From positions 4,588,001 to 4,652,000 of the forward strand of contig NZ_JAVDXW010000001.1 of the NCBI RefSeq assembly GCF_031458135.1: a stretch of DNA of 64,000 nt. The letters run 5' to 3'. The position numbers and the translations under genes were made by a program. The notes beneath the pieces are model-generated. The model was not told the origin of the DNA. It was given only the letters and a program-made list of their open reading frames with translations, and made no database searches. Positions within the stretch are counted from its first letter, which is position 1; each line of letters starts with the position of its first letter. The DNA comes from Haloactinomyces albus. GTDB taxonomy: Bacteria > Actinomycetota > Actinomycetes > Mycobacteriales > Pseudonocardiaceae. Of this stretch, positions 53,131 to 62,732 are shown one piece after another.

Positions 53131-53690
53131 GTCTGCCCGAGATCGCCACCCTCACCGACCGGGACGCCGCTGATGGTGTGCAGCAGCAGGTGGTTGGCGC
53201 TGTCGTCGACCGCCAGGGAGGCGCCTTGCTGTTGCGGCGTTCTGCCGGGGATTTCCGTGGCGGTACCTGGGAGTTGCCTTCCGGGAAGGTCGAGCCCGGC
53301 GAAGACCTCACCACGGCGCTGCATCGCGAGGTCATCGAGGAAACCGGCCTGGCTCTCTCCGAGGTTACCGGCTATCTTGGCCCGTTCGACTATATCTCCG
53401 GTAGTGGTAAGCACACGCGTCAGCACACCTGGTCGGTCACGGTTGCCGGTGCCGAGGAGGTCCGGCTCGGCGAGCACGATGCGTATGTCTGGGCAGGCAT
53501 CGACGATGGGCATCCGGTCAGCGTGGAAGTGAAAGCCGTGCTCGATCGGCACTTCCATTCCCAGCAGAGCTGGGATCTCCGGTTGGCCTTGGTGCTTCTG
53601 AAGTTTTCGGCAAAATTTCAGAACCCACGGCTGGTCGGGCATACTTGCCGCGACGTAGCGGATAGACGGGCGGGAGAGCGACGTGCGTGA
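53127..53690 (+). CDS. NUDIX hydrolase
   Basis: A 187-residue NUDIX protein. The Nudix box is complete: GKVEPGEDLTTALHREVIEETGL is visible as GxxxxxE followed by REVIEETG. It hydrolyses a nucleoside diphosphate linked to another moiety; the specific substrate is unknown. It is translated with the preceding aminotransferase-tail gene (ATGA). The 3' part after VKAVLDRHFHSQQSW contains a hairpin (53597-53624: TTCTGAAGTTTT...AAAATTTCAGAA, one mismatch, loop CGGC), so the last 35 residues, which look unstructured, are a read-through extension or a terminator-bearing tail. It overlaps the next gene by eight bases. Confidence 0.9.
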   Translation: MSLPEIATLTDRDAADGVQQQVVGAVVDRQGGALLLRRSAGDFRGGTWELPSGKVEPGEDLTTALHREVIEETGLALSEVTGYLGPFDYISGSGKHTRQHTWSVTVAGAEEVRLGEHDAYVWAGIDDGHPVSVEVKAVLDRHFHSQQSWDLRLALVLLKFSAKFQNPRLVGHTCRDVADRRAGERRA

Positions 53691-54213
53691 CGTGGACGGT
53701 CCGATGGTGGAGCACGAGGTGCACGTCGAGGCGGACCCGGCTCTGGTGTGGGAGCTGGTGACCGACATCGAACTACCCGCCCGGTTCAGCCCGGAGCTGC
53801 AGCGCGTGCGGTGGTTGGACGGTGCCGACCGGCCGAGCTTGGGTGCTCGTTTCGAGGGGCACAACCACAACCAGGTGCTGGGCGAGTGGTGCACCGTTTC
53901 GCATGTGGTCGAGCTGGACGTCCCGCGTGTGTTCGCCTGGGCCGTGGTGGATCCGGACGGCCGCTACGGTGAGAACGCGGCCGATCCGCAAGCGCCGATG
54001 GCCACCTGGCGGTTCGACCTTGTCCCCGAGGTCGGCGGTGCTCGGCTGCGGCACGCCGTGCGGCTCGGTCCGGCCCGGTCCGGGCTCCACTTGGCGATCG
54101 ACCGGATGCCGGAGCAGGAGGAGGCGATCGTCCGGCACCGGCTCGCCGACCTGCGCACCGGTATCCAGGACACGCTGCACGGCATCAAAGCCCTCGCCGA
54201 GCAACCCCGGTAA
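53683..54213 (+). CDS. SRPBCC (START-like) lipid-binding-fold protein
   Basis: A 176-residue polyketide-cyclase/SRPBCC-type protein: EHEVHVEADPALVWELVTDI, then LPARFSPELQRVRWLDGADR and MATWRFDLVPEVGGARLRHA, the usual alternation of strands with a C-terminal helix (EAIVRHRLADLRTGIQDTLH). This fold forms a hydrophobic pocket and binds small ligands; catalysis varies. GTG 53683 has GGGAG at 53672-53676. It overlaps the NUDIX gene. A hairpin at 54347-54378 lies after it. Confidence 0.85.
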   Translation: MRDVDGPMVEHEVHVEADPALVWELVTDIELPARFSPELQRVRWLDGADRPSLGARFEGHNHNQVLGEWCTVSHVVELDVPRVFAWAVVDPDGRYGENAADPQAPMATWRFDLVPEVGGARLRHAVRLGPARSGLHLAIDRMPEQEEAIVRHRLADLRTGIQDTLHGIKALAEQPR

Positions 54214-54346
54214 ACCTTGGTAGGCCCGCACAACACTGTTGCTGCTTGCATAGCAGCGCCCAAACGAACTGTGCTGAGGTCGGCTGTGCGGTCGGTGGTG
54301 CGGCAGTCTGCGACACCAAGGACCGGGGCGGGAGCATTGCAAGATT

Positions 54347-54378
54347 GTAGCGGCGAGCTGGTTGCAACTCGCCGCTAC
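54347..54378. terminator. Bidirectional terminator between convergent genes
   Basis: GTAGCGGCGAG (54347-54357) and CTCGCCGCTAC (54368-54378) are exact inverted repeats around a ten-base loop. Plus-strand sequence continues to GCGTTTTTTGC. It separates the SRPBCC gene (plus) and the DUF262 gene (minus) and could stop transcription from both sides. Confidence 0.75.
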
Positions 54379-54422
54379 GAGCGTTTCAGGAGCGTTTTTT
54401 GCAGGGCGTCGGCAGACGTTGC

Positions 54423-56288
54423 TCACTCGTCGGCATCGTCGGCATCGGCTTCCTCCGGCTCGAAACTTTCCGGTTGATCGGTGCCTGGCTCCTGTACGAT
54501 CCGGGTTGCGGGTTTGCCCATCGCCCGGTCGATGAGTTCCAACATCGTCGCAGAGCGTGCCGCGAAAAACGCGTCGAAGTCAGCAGCGCGAAGGGCGCTC
54601 GGGTCGATGTAGTGGCTCCGCAGCAGGTCATCCATTGCGTCCGAAGCGAGGCCGGCCGCCTGGCTCACTTTCTCCACGTATTCCTTTGGTGACCGGCTAC
54701 CGATCATACGGTTCGTGTATGCCGAAAGTGCTGTCTTGTTGACAATGCTTTCTCTGCGGTCGGGGGCGACACCCTGGTCCTGGCACCACTTCTTCGGGAA
54801 GATGTGGTGAATGTCCACGTTGTGGTTGAAAAAGGATGCCAGGTCGAGGTGCTGCTTGTGCATCCAATCCTGGCAGCCTTCGCGCATGAGCAGGGCATAG
54901 GTACCCTTGTACGCCGCGCTGTTACGTGTCCGCATGGTGAGGAGTCGCTGCTCATGGAAGGTGGCATCAGCGACTGTCTGCGGTTCGCTCCCGGATTCTT
55001 CTTTCAGCCACTCGATGACACCTTCCAGGTCACGGGCGAACCTGGTTTCGACCGAGCCCCCGTACATCTCGCCGAGGACGCCCGACCAATACCATCTCTG
55101 CAGCTTCGCAGCGTTGGAGTAGATATCGGTTTCCCGGCCGACCATGGCACGAATCGCGGCAAGCGGAACGAGCTGAGTTCGATACGGCAGATCCTGGGCA
55201 CGGAAGATCCGTTCACCGTTGAGGAACGAGGCCGCCCACAGCAAAGCCTGCTCCATCCTGGGGGCGATGTCGAGGTACTCGCGCAGGGTCAGCCGCAGGA
55301 TGTCTCGACGCTTGCAGGATACGCCCGGTGCCGTCTCGGTGCTCTTTCCCGCATCGATGTGTTCTCGACGGCGCTCATAGGTCGCGACCAGCGTAACCGC
55401 CTGCAAGAAGTCCGTGTTCTCGAAAGCTTGGAGCACGTTGTGTGGTTTGAGGCTCTTGTTGATGCGTTTCCAGTCATCGGAGAGCCGGAAGTCGTCGCCG
55501 TGCTCGTCGTAGTACCATTGTTCCCCGGCGAAGGTCGCCGTCATAAGCTCGAAGACATTGAGCGGAACGCCCCCGGTGTTGACCTTCTCGAAGACGCTGC
55601 TGACTGCTTCCTTCGGGGTGTCGTTGGTCAGCTTGATCACCGGGACCATGTAGCCCTGGATCTTCGCCAGCACCTCATCCTGGAAGCGTTCCCAGATTTT
55701 CTGCCGCGCCCCATCCGTCTTGACGTACTCGAAGATCCACTTGGTGACCGAGCCGCCCTCCAGAGCACGCGAGAGCGGGAACATACCGGCCGCGCACTCC
55801 AGTTCCTGCGTGGAGTAGTCAGCGTCGACCCGACGGCCGAAGTCGGACCGAAGCACCTTGTCCTCGGGCACGGACACGATCGCGTCGTCACGGTCGGCCT
55901 CGTCGCCGAGGGATTTCTCGATGTCGATGTAGTACCAGCGCCGGAGACGCTGCTTGCGGGCATCGAAGGTATCGACCGGTGTATCCGCCTTCAGGGAGCG
56001 GAACAGCGAGGTCAACCGCTGCTGACCGTCGAGCAGTAACTGTTCCGGCTCCACGACGTCACCGTCTACACCGCTGAGTGGCTTCGGTTTGAACCGCACC
56101 GCATCGTTCCCAGTTTCCAGGGTCATCACTACACCAATCGGGTAACCCAGGCTCACAGTTGCGAGTAGTGATTTGATGTGGTCGTCATCCCACTTCCAGT
56201 CACGCTGGAAGTCCGGAAGCTGCACCTCTCCCTTACCGATTTCGTTGAGCAGCTCGCCCAAGGGCAGGTCGGGACTTTCGAAGGGCAT
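54423..56288 (-). CDS. DUF262 / HNH-like restriction-type protein
   Basis: A 621-residue protein of the GmrSD/DUF262 group. The N-terminal DUF262 domain has VQLPDFQRDWKWDDDHIKSL, LGYPIGVV and LLLDGQQRLTSLF (DGQQR at 87-91), a ParB/Srx-like NTP site. Near residue 490-500 comes HHIFPKKWCQ, the His-Ile-Phe-Pro-Lys box of HNH/DUF1524 nucleases, followed by SIVNKTALSAYTNRMIGSRS. The C-terminus is acidic (EEADADDADE). Such proteins cut modified phage DNA in type IV systems; others are of unknown use. It is 268 bases downstream of the sigma-factor gene on the same strand, hence possibly in the same transcription unit. Confidence 0.85.
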   Translation of the reverse strand: MPFESPDLPLGELLNEIGKGEVQLPDFQRDWKWDDDHIKSLLATVSLGYPIGVVMTLETGNDAVRFKPKPLSGVDGDVVEPEQLLLDGQQRLTSLFRSLKADTPVDTFDARKQRLRRWYYIDIEKSLGDEADRDDAIVSVPEDKVLRSDFGRRVDADYSTQELECAAGMFPLSRALEGGSVTKWIFEYVKTDGARQKIWERFQDEVLAKIQGYMVPVIKLTNDTPKEAVSSVFEKVNTGGVPLNVFELMTATFAGEQWYYDEHGDDFRLSDDWKRINKSLKPHNVLQAFENTDFLQAVTLVATYERRREHIDAGKSTETAPGVSCKRRDILRLTLREYLDIAPRMEQALLWAASFLNGERIFRAQDLPYRTQLVPLAAIRAMVGRETDIYSNAAKLQRWYWSGVLGEMYGGSVETRFARDLEGVIEWLKEESGSEPQTVADATFHEQRLLTMRTRNSAAYKGTYALLMREGCQDWMHKQHLDLASFFNHNVDIHHIFPKKWCQDQGVAPDRRESIVNKTALSAYTNRMIGSRSPKEYVEKVSQAAGLASDAMDDLLRSHYIDPSALRAADFDAFFAARSATMLELIDRAMGKPATRIVQEPGTDQPESFEPEEADADDADE

Positions 56289-56555
56289 ATGCTCTCCTGT
56301 AATTGTCGGTTCTGGCCGTGTCCGGTGGTCTTCGATGGCCGCGCGCTGGTGCAGGTGTCCTCGACGACCTCGCTGCCAATCCTCCAGCCCGGTGCGTCAA
56401 CTCGCGTTACTCCGCCCGTGATGGCTCCTACTACGACGGTGATCGGCAGTCATCGTGATCTTGTTACGGGGCACAGTACAAGACCCGGTGGCTGAGGCGA
56501 GCAATAACCCTGGACCCTGGGGAAGATGGCCTACAACCTCGGGGTGTGGCACCAG

Positions 56556-57953
56556 TTACGCGAAATCGGTAGTGACCTCCGTGGAATTTTCAGGATGAAC
56601 CGGAGAAAAAAGTACCGTGAGTTTCTTGATCGCCTTGCTTTCGATCTGGCGGATTCGTTCGCGTGTGAGGCCGAATTCTTCACCGATGGTGTCAAGAGTT
56701 GCGGGATCACCGATGAATCCATGGCGCCGATGGAGGACATATTGTTCCCGGTCGGTGCACTGTGCCAATGCTCTCCGGATTTCGTCGGAATCGAGCGAGC
56801 GCAGGTCGGGCTCCGGCACGGAGCGATGGCGGTCGGCGAGGTCGGACAGGGTTTCTTCGCCGGAGGTGTCCAGCAACTCCTCCAGAGAGCACGTAGTGGG
56901 CAACTCGGTCAGCAATCCGCGGACTTCGTCCTCGGCCATCTCGTTGTGTGCGGCGATCGCTGCATGATCGACCTCCTCGCCGTTTTCCCGCAGAGCACGT
57001 ATCGCACCGTGCACGCGGTTCAACTGCTCGACGAGATGAACCGGGTATCGGATGGTCCGAGTCTGATCGGCCAACGCTCTGGTGATTGCCTGCCGGATCC
57101 ACCAGGTGGCGTAGGTGGAGAACTTGTTTCCCCTCGTGAAGTCGAACTTCATGACCGCACGGATGAGGCCGAGGTTACCTTCTTGGACGAGGTCGAGGAG
57201 GTCGAGACCACAGCCGATATAGCGCTTCGCGATGGAAAGGACAAGCCGTAGGTTCGATGTAACGAACTGTTCGAAATCTTTGTCTCCCTGCCTGGCCACC
57301 CACTCCAGGACTTCCTTGGAATGGGGCGACTCCTCCTCGGCTTCCAGTAGCTGCTGTGCGAAGGCACCGGCTTCGATCGACTTCGCCAGTTCGACCTCTT
57401 CCGAGGCCGATTGGATCAGTGGAAACCTTGCTACCTGCTCCAGGTATACCTCTACAAGATCCAAGAAGGGAGGAGGCTTGTTCTGTGCCTTGTCTTCCTC
57501 TGTTTCGAACGAGGAATTATCGGCCGCCCCCTTCGTTGCCTTCGTGGCAGCGGGTGTGGTTACGGGCTCGACCGGTTGAGGCGGTGGTGGTGCGGTTGTC
57601 GTCAACTGGAGATCGGCGAGGGAGATCGCTGACGTGTCCAGAGTCTCCGAACCACGCAACACGTACACAACAGAGTAGCCGGGATATCCCGTCGGAGGCG
57701 AGGCATCGGCATGATCCTGCGCGCTGTGTGTCGCGGGTGCTGCCTGATCGGCCAGCTGGTTCGGTAATGGTATTCCGGCATCCAGTAGTTCCCGAAGAAG
57801 CTGCCGGATCTCGTTACTTGACATCTTGTGCTGTCGGACCACGGAGGAAACCGCCGGAAAGGAAAGCGGCGCCTGTCTGGATGCTTCGATTAGCGCGGTG
57901 GCGGTGGTACTGTGTGACGCCGCTTCCTGCGGAGCACTGCTAGCGGGATGCAT
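56556..57953 (-). CDS. Primary-type sigma-70 factor coupled to a DEAH helicase
   Basis: A 465-residue sigma factor. Region 1.2 is at about 163-196 ([20 protein letters not shown]), region 2 at 228-300 ([40 protein letters not shown]), region 3 at 305-375 and region 4 at 393-446 ([20 protein letters not shown]). All core- and promoter-binding helices look intact. Residues 1-160 are unlike region 1.1: a helical block [20 protein letters not shown], then [17 protein letters not shown] and a Pro/Thr linker. ATG 57953 overlaps the helicase stop (57940) by 14 bases, so it is translated after the helicase. A dedicated sigma factor in an apparent defence operon is unusual; it could drive a private promoter set. 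Confidence 0.87.
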   Translation of the reverse strand: MHPASSAPQEAASHSTTATALIEASRQAPLSFPAVSSVVRQHKMSSNEIRQLLRELLDAGIPLPNQLADQAAPATHSAQDHADASPPTGYPGYSVVYVLRGSETLDTSAISLADLQLTTTAPPPPQPVEPVTTPAATKATKGAADNSSFETEEDKAQNKPPPFLDLVEVYLEQVARFPLIQSASEEVELAKSIEAGAFAQQLLEAEEESPHSKEVLEWVARQGDKDFEQFVTSNLRLVLSIAKRYIGCGLDLLDLVQEGNLGLIRAVMKFDFTRGNKFSTYATWWIRQAITRALADQTRTIRYPVHLVEQLNRVHGAIRALRENGEEVDHAAIAAHNEMAEDEVRGLLTELPTTCSLEELLDTSGEETLSDLADRHRSVPEPDLRSLDSDEIRRALAQCTDREQYVLHRRHGFIGDPATLDTIGEEFGLTRERIRQIESKAIKKLTVLFSPVHPENSTEVTTDFA

Positions 57954-60900
57954 CAGTACTCCCTTCGGTCACTCCACTGTCGGATGGCACCAACTTCTGG
58001 AGCAGTTCCAGTGCGGCACTGCGGGACAGTTGCTCGTGGTATCGCTCGTTGCTGAAGCCGCGCAGACATCCGTAGCAGCTTGTTTCCGCACCGCATTCGC
58101 ACCGAATCACCCTGGCCACCGCGGTCCGGACCACCGCGATGAGGTTCTGGGCGATGCGCAGCGTACTGCCCGCCCCGCCTGGTGTGGTGTCGAACAGCAC
58201 GAGGGAGAGTTGCCCGTCGACGCCGCGGTGCACGGTGCCGTCGATGTCGTCGCGGCTGATCTCCAATTCCACGGAGGCACCCTCCAGCAGTGCGTACACC
58301 GCGGAGCGGAAGTTCTCCTCCGGATTTCCCAACACCGTCAGCGGATCGAAGCGAAGTTCGACGAAGTCGGTTTCGTAGCGGTGAGCCAGGGAACTCGCGA
58401 TCAGTGGCCCGGTGCACGTGGTGTCCTTGAGCAGATGCGGGTGCTCGCGCGGAGACTTCTGCGTGGCAGAGATGCCCCAGCCGCACCACTGGCAGATCCG
58501 GAACCCTGCGCGGCCGGCACCCTCACTGATCACGACGAACTGGCCACGGGCTCCGACACGCCAGTCCAGTGTGCCTCCGCCGGGGAACCGAGTGGTGCCT
58601 TCGTCGACATCGGCATGGGAGTCGAGAATGTACGTCGCAGTGGACCCCGAGCGTGGGGGAGCCTGCGAGGAGCCCTGTTTTTTGGCCTCGGAAGCCACGA
58701 AACCGTACGTGGGCTCGACATAATGTCGCGCTGCCCGGGTTTGTGGTGCATGACAGGAAGGACACGTGGGGTCGAGCTGGTCGATGGATTCACGGTAGTG
58801 GCCGCATTCCTCGCACACGGCGTAGTAGCGGGTGACCAGATCACGACCGGGCAGCCGGTAGATGCCCCCGGATGTCCAGCGGTGACCACCCGCGATGATC
58901 TCAGCACCGGGTGCGTAGTCCTTGATCGCCAGACTCAGGTCCCGGGTCAGTTCGAGCGTTTGATCTCTGTCCTCGCGGGTTCGGTTGGTGCGCAGTTCCA
59001 CGGTGTCCACGGGAAATCCGTACTTCGGAAGCACGTTGTGATTCGCCAGGAAGCCGATGAGAGGACGGTTGTAGAGCGTGCGCAGGACCTTCTTGCACTG
59101 TTCGGCCATCGGGTACTTTTGTTCGCGCTCGGCTGTCTTGCGGCGCTGTTCGAAGGCGTCGACATCCTGTTGCAGCTCGCTGCGGGCGGTCTCCAGTAGG
59201 TCCACGAGTACCTCGACCCATGCGTCGGTGGCGACGCCGATCTCCTCATGCATGTTCTTCGGTAGCACCGTTTCCAGACTGGCGCGCACCGCCGCCGGTA
59301 CCGGCGTGAGGAAGTTCCGCACTCGCAGGGCAGGGATCACATGGTCGGGTGGTGCCGGGGCGGGAGCCAGGAAGAATTCACCTGCCGTGCGCCAGGTTTC
59401 CTGATGCTGGTCCCGCATCGCGCGGAAGAACGCGGCCAGGGCGATCGAATGGGCATGGCGCCGGTCGATGCGGACGTTTTCCAGCGGAATCACCGGTGCC
59501 CTGGTTTCGCCGGAGATCATCTTCTCGGGTTCGGCGAACCGGGAGAGGTCGTGCGAACGCCGTTGCGCATAGGTGACCACGAGAGCCGCCGAGTCGGTGC
59601 GTCGTCCGGCTCGGCCAGCTCGCTGCACGTAGTTCGCGGTGGTCGGCGGCATGTTGCGCAGCATGACGGCTTGCAGTTCACCGACGTCGACCCCGAGCTC
59701 GAACGTGGTCGAACACGACAACGCATTGGTCTTGCCTTGGACGAAATCGGTCTGAATCTCCGCGGCCTTCTTACTGGTCCACTGGGCGGTGTGCTCCTGC
59801 ACACGCATCGGAACAGGAGAGGAAGCCAGGTACAGGTGGCGATAGTGGTCGCGTTCCTGCTCGGCACTGGTGCGTTGCCAGGGCTGCAGCGTTCCGTCGC
59901 AGCGCATCGTGGAGCAGACGCCTCGTACCGATACACCGGCAATGCGGCGGCACCGATCGCACTGGTAGAGCACTGTCGCCTCGTCGACCTGCCGGAATCG
60001 CAACTTGCGGTGGTCGATGCGGCGCACGGTTCCGAGTTGGGAAAACGAATCGGAACGGAACCACTTCTGCGGACCGTCCTGCGCGTTGGCGGGATCGAGG
60101 TCCTGCCACAGCTCGTCGAGCAGCGCATTGGGGTCACGATCACTGCCCAGCTCCCGAAGCACGCGGGTGAGGTAGTCGGCACGCCGATTGGTTCCCCTGG
60201 TGGGCACCCAGCTGAACACCCGCTTTTTCGAGTCCGAGCCCTGGCCGCGAACGTAGATCGGGCCGCGGCGCGGGGCGAATTCCTCGTTGCTCGGGTCGAC
60301 TTCCTCGGGCATGTCGAGGGCACCTTGAGTGCGCAGAATGCGCAGAAGCTCTTCGAGCAGGCCCCAACTCTCCTCGGTACCGAGCCCGAGGGCGGTGAGG
60401 CGTTCCGGTGGTTGCCATGTCGGTTTCCGGTCCAGCTCCACGCGGATCAGACCCACACCTTCCAGCGATTGGCGATCGTCGTAGCTGATCGTCTCCTGCA
60501 TGACCCACAGGGATACGGCGTTGCGGCGGGTGCTGCGCGAATCGTCCTCGTGGAAGGTCTGCGAGCGTTTCGTGGCACGCAGCGTGAAGTCGACGACGTC
60601 CTCGACGGTGGCCCGCTCGTTGTCCTCGACTTTCGCCCAGTGCTGCAGCGCCAGCATGATCAGCCGACGGTGTGACAACCGCTGGTGGGTGTCTTGCAGG
60701 TACGGCGCGAAATACGCCGCCATCTGGCGACTGTCGCTGAAAAACAGCAGTTTGCGTCCCTGACCGGCATGTTCGGCGGCTGGGCCGGTGGTGTCGGGCG
60801 GAAGTGCCTGATAGAAGGACGTGGCCAGTACCGAGGCGGCGGCTTCGCTCCCGCTCTCCAACAGCCGGATAGGCCGGGTTCCCCGCGCACCGCACGCAAT

Positions 60901-62691
60901 ACAGGACTTCAGCGATTCGCTGCTGGAGTTGATGAGCCGAACCGCACGCAGTTCGGTGCCGGGGCAGTCTTCGTGCGAACAGGTTGCGGATTCGTCGGTA
61001 TGCACGGTACCGCAGCCGATGCACAGGTACCGGCGGGTTGCCTGTTCGGCTTTCCCACCATCGAGCAGGGCATCGTCCTCGTCCTCGATGGCCGTTCCGT
61101 CGATGTCACGGTCTTCGAGCAGCAACCACGCATGGGAGCGATCCACCCCGGAACGCCAGGGGGTGTGCCGAGGCACGGGCCCCGAGTTGTCCATGGCCCC
61201 GTGCAGGTACACGGTGCCGCATCGCCGGCACCCTGCCAGCTCGAAAACTCGGCGGAAACAGTGCTCACACTGCTCGCGGCGACTCAAACTCAGGTGCGGA
61301 TCTGTTTCGGTCAGGCAGCTGAACGCGCCTTCGGTGGCCCGCGTGAACAGGTGAAACCGAGTGGACAGCACCGGCGATCCGGCCGGGTCGTGGACGAGAC
61401 CGGCGAGGGTGACGAGGTTTGTGGTGGCTACCTCGGCCATGGTGCGGTCATCATCGGTGTGCTCGGTGAACAGTTCGGTGGCGATGTTCTCCAGCGGCTG
61501 GGGCCCTTTGCTCAGCGCAGTGTGCAGCTTCCTCAACCGCGCTTCGGTGCGTAGGGCATCGGCGGCCTGGCCGTGCCCGTGCCAGCCGTGTGCGCGTGCC
61601 ATCCGGAGCAATTCGGTCTGCGGATCGGAGACCGTTGCCAGCTCGGCGTATGCCGAGGAGGGCAGCGGGCCCCAGGCCGGCCCAGCGGGATGGGTCAGCG
61701 TGCTCGCGGTGACGAGGTCTTGCCGGTCGGGGTTCGCTGATTCCCAGTGGAAGGGCAGACCGAACAGGTTGGTGGCGAAGTCGGTGACGGCCTCCGGGGC
61801 ACTGTCGGCGCCGACGGTGGCGCTGGTCGCGATCGCCTGGAGGTCGTGATTGGCTCCGACCCGGTCTCGGAGCCTGCGCAGCAGCATGGCCAGTTCACTG
61901 CCTTTCGCGCCGTCGTAGACGTGGGCCTCGTCGACGACGATGAATTTCCACTGCTGGGCGTGGGTGGTGTCGAACAGATCCATGTCCTGCGGACGCAGCA
62001 GGAGATATTCCAGCATCGCGTAGTTGGTCAGCAGCAGATGCGGGGGATTGGCGCGCATTTCCTGTCGGCTGAGCAGTTCGTTGGGCAGCGGCTCGACGCC
62101 GGGATTGAGATTGCGGAAGTCTTCTTCGGCTTTGCGCCTGTCTTCGCGCGTGTCACCGGTGTAGCGGCCGAAGGTGACGTCGGGCATCGTGGCCAGTAGC
62201 CGACGGAACCGTGCGAGCTGGTCATTGGCCAAGGCGTTCATCGGATACAGCAGCAAGGCACGTACTCCGGGTCCCAGGGCGCCTGCGGCTCGTTGCTCGG
62301 CGAGGTGCGCCAGGATCGGCAGCAGGAACCCCTCGGTCTTTCCGGAACCCGTCCCGGTGGCCATCACGAAATTGCGGCCGGCTCGTGCCTTGCGCACCGC
62401 TTGCTCCTGGTGGCGGTGCAGCGGTCGGTCCGCGGGCAGTTCGGGCCCGGTGAACGGGAAAAACTCGGGGCTGAGTACCTCCTCGTCGACGAGCTCGGTG
62501 ATGGTCGCACCGGGCTCGTAGGCGGGTGTGGACTCCAGAAGTGGCCCTTTGGTGAGAAGTGAGCTGTTGTCGACCGTCTCGTCGAGCGCGGTGGCCAGCG
62601 AGGTGTCACGCAACGGCAGCAGGGAACGCAGGTAGCGGCGGTAGGCCTCGTTGATCTGCGAGCTCGTGTCCAGCGGGTTGAATGTCGTCAT
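57940..62691 (-). CDS. Large DEAH helicase with DUF1998-type C-terminal domain
   Basis: A 1583-residue superfamily 2 helicase. Walker [10 protein letters not shown] (111-119), VVDEAH and SATVG lie in the first RecA domain; [32 protein letters not shown] and [17 protein letters not shown] in the second, which is split from the first by an insert holding many zinc-like Cys pairs ([24 protein letters not shown]). The C-terminus has [25 protein letters not shown] and [20 protein letters not shown], the DUF1998/MrfA-type zinc domain. Size and layout resemble DruE of Druantia and the DpdJ group rather than DrmB. ATG 62691 is 42 bases after the upstream gene's stop. Confidence 0.87.
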   Translation of the reverse strand: MTTFNPLDTSSQINEAYRRYLRSLLPLRDTSLATALDETVDNSSLLTKGPLLESTPAYEPGATITELVDEEVLSPEFFPFTGPELPADRPLHRHQEQAVRKARAGRNFVMATGTGSGKTEGFLLPILAHLAEQRAAGALGPGVRALLLYPMNALANDQLARFRRLLATMPDVTFGRYTGDTREDRRKAEEDFRNLNPGVEPLPNELLSRQEMRANPPHLLLTNYAMLEYLLLRPQDMDLFDTTHAQQWKFIVVDEAHVYDGAKGSELAMLLRRLRDRVGANHDLQAIATSATVGADSAPEAVTDFATNLFGLPFHWESANPDRQDLVTASTLTHPAGPAWGPLPSSAYAELATVSDPQTELLRMARAHGWHGHGQAADALRTEARLRKLHTALSKGPQPLENIATELFTEHTDDDRTMAEVATTNLVTLAGLVHDPAGSPVLSTRFHLFTRATEGAFSCLTETDPHLSLSRREQCEHCFRRVFELAGCRRCGTVYLHGAMDNSGPVPRHTPWRSGVDRSHAWLLLEDRDIDGTAIEDEDDALLDGGKAEQATRRYLCIGCGTVHTDESATCSHEDCPGTELRAVRLINSSSESLKSCIACGARGTRPIRLLESGSEAAASVLATSFYQALPPDTTGPAAEHAGQGRKLLFFSDSRQMAAYFAPYLQDTHQRLSHRRLIMLALQHWAKVEDNERATVEDVVDFTLRATKRSQTFHEDDSRSTRRNAVSLWVMQETISYDDRQSLEGVGLIRVELDRKPTWQPPERLTALGLGTEESWGLLEELLRILRTQGALDMPEEVDPSNEEFAPRRGPIYVRGQGSDSKKRVFSWVPTRGTNRRADYLTRVLRELGSDRDPNALLDELWQDLDPANAQDGPQKWFRSDSFSQLGTVRRIDHRKLRFRQVDEATVLYQCDRCRRIAGVSVRGVCSTMRCDGTLQPWQRTSAEQERDHYRHLYLASSPVPMRVQEHTAQWTSKKAAEIQTDFVQGKTNALSCSTTFELGVDVGELQAVMLRNMPPTTANYVQRAGRAGRRTDSAALVVTYAQRRSHDLSRFAEPEKMISGETRAPVIPLENVRIDRRHAHSIALAAFFRAMRDQHQETWRTAGEFFLAPAPAPPDHVIPALRVRNFLTPVPAAVRASLETVLPKNMHEEIGVATDAWVEVLVDLLETARSELQQDVDAFEQRRKTAEREQKYPMAEQCKKVLRTLYNRPLIGFLANHNVLPKYGFPVDTVELRTNRTREDRDQTLELTRDLSLAIKDYAPGAEIIAGGHRWTSGGIYRLPGRDLVTRYYAVCEECGHYRESIDQLDPTCPSCHAPQTRAARHYVEPTYGFVASEAKKQGSSQAPPRSGSTATYILDSHADVDEGTTRFPGGGTLDWRVGARGQFVVISEGAGRAGFRICQWCGWGISATQKSPREHPHLLKDTTCTGPLIASSLAHRYETDFVELRFDPLTVLGNPEENFRSAVYALLEGASVELEISRDDIDGTVHRGVDGQLSLVLFDTTPGGAGSTLRIAQNLIAVVRTAVARVIRCECGAETSCYGCLRGFSNERYHEQLSRSAALELLQKLVPSDSGVTEGSTDASR

Positions 62692-62732
62692 GATGAGTCC
62701 TGCCTGGTCGATGTCTTGTGGTGAGTCGGTGT

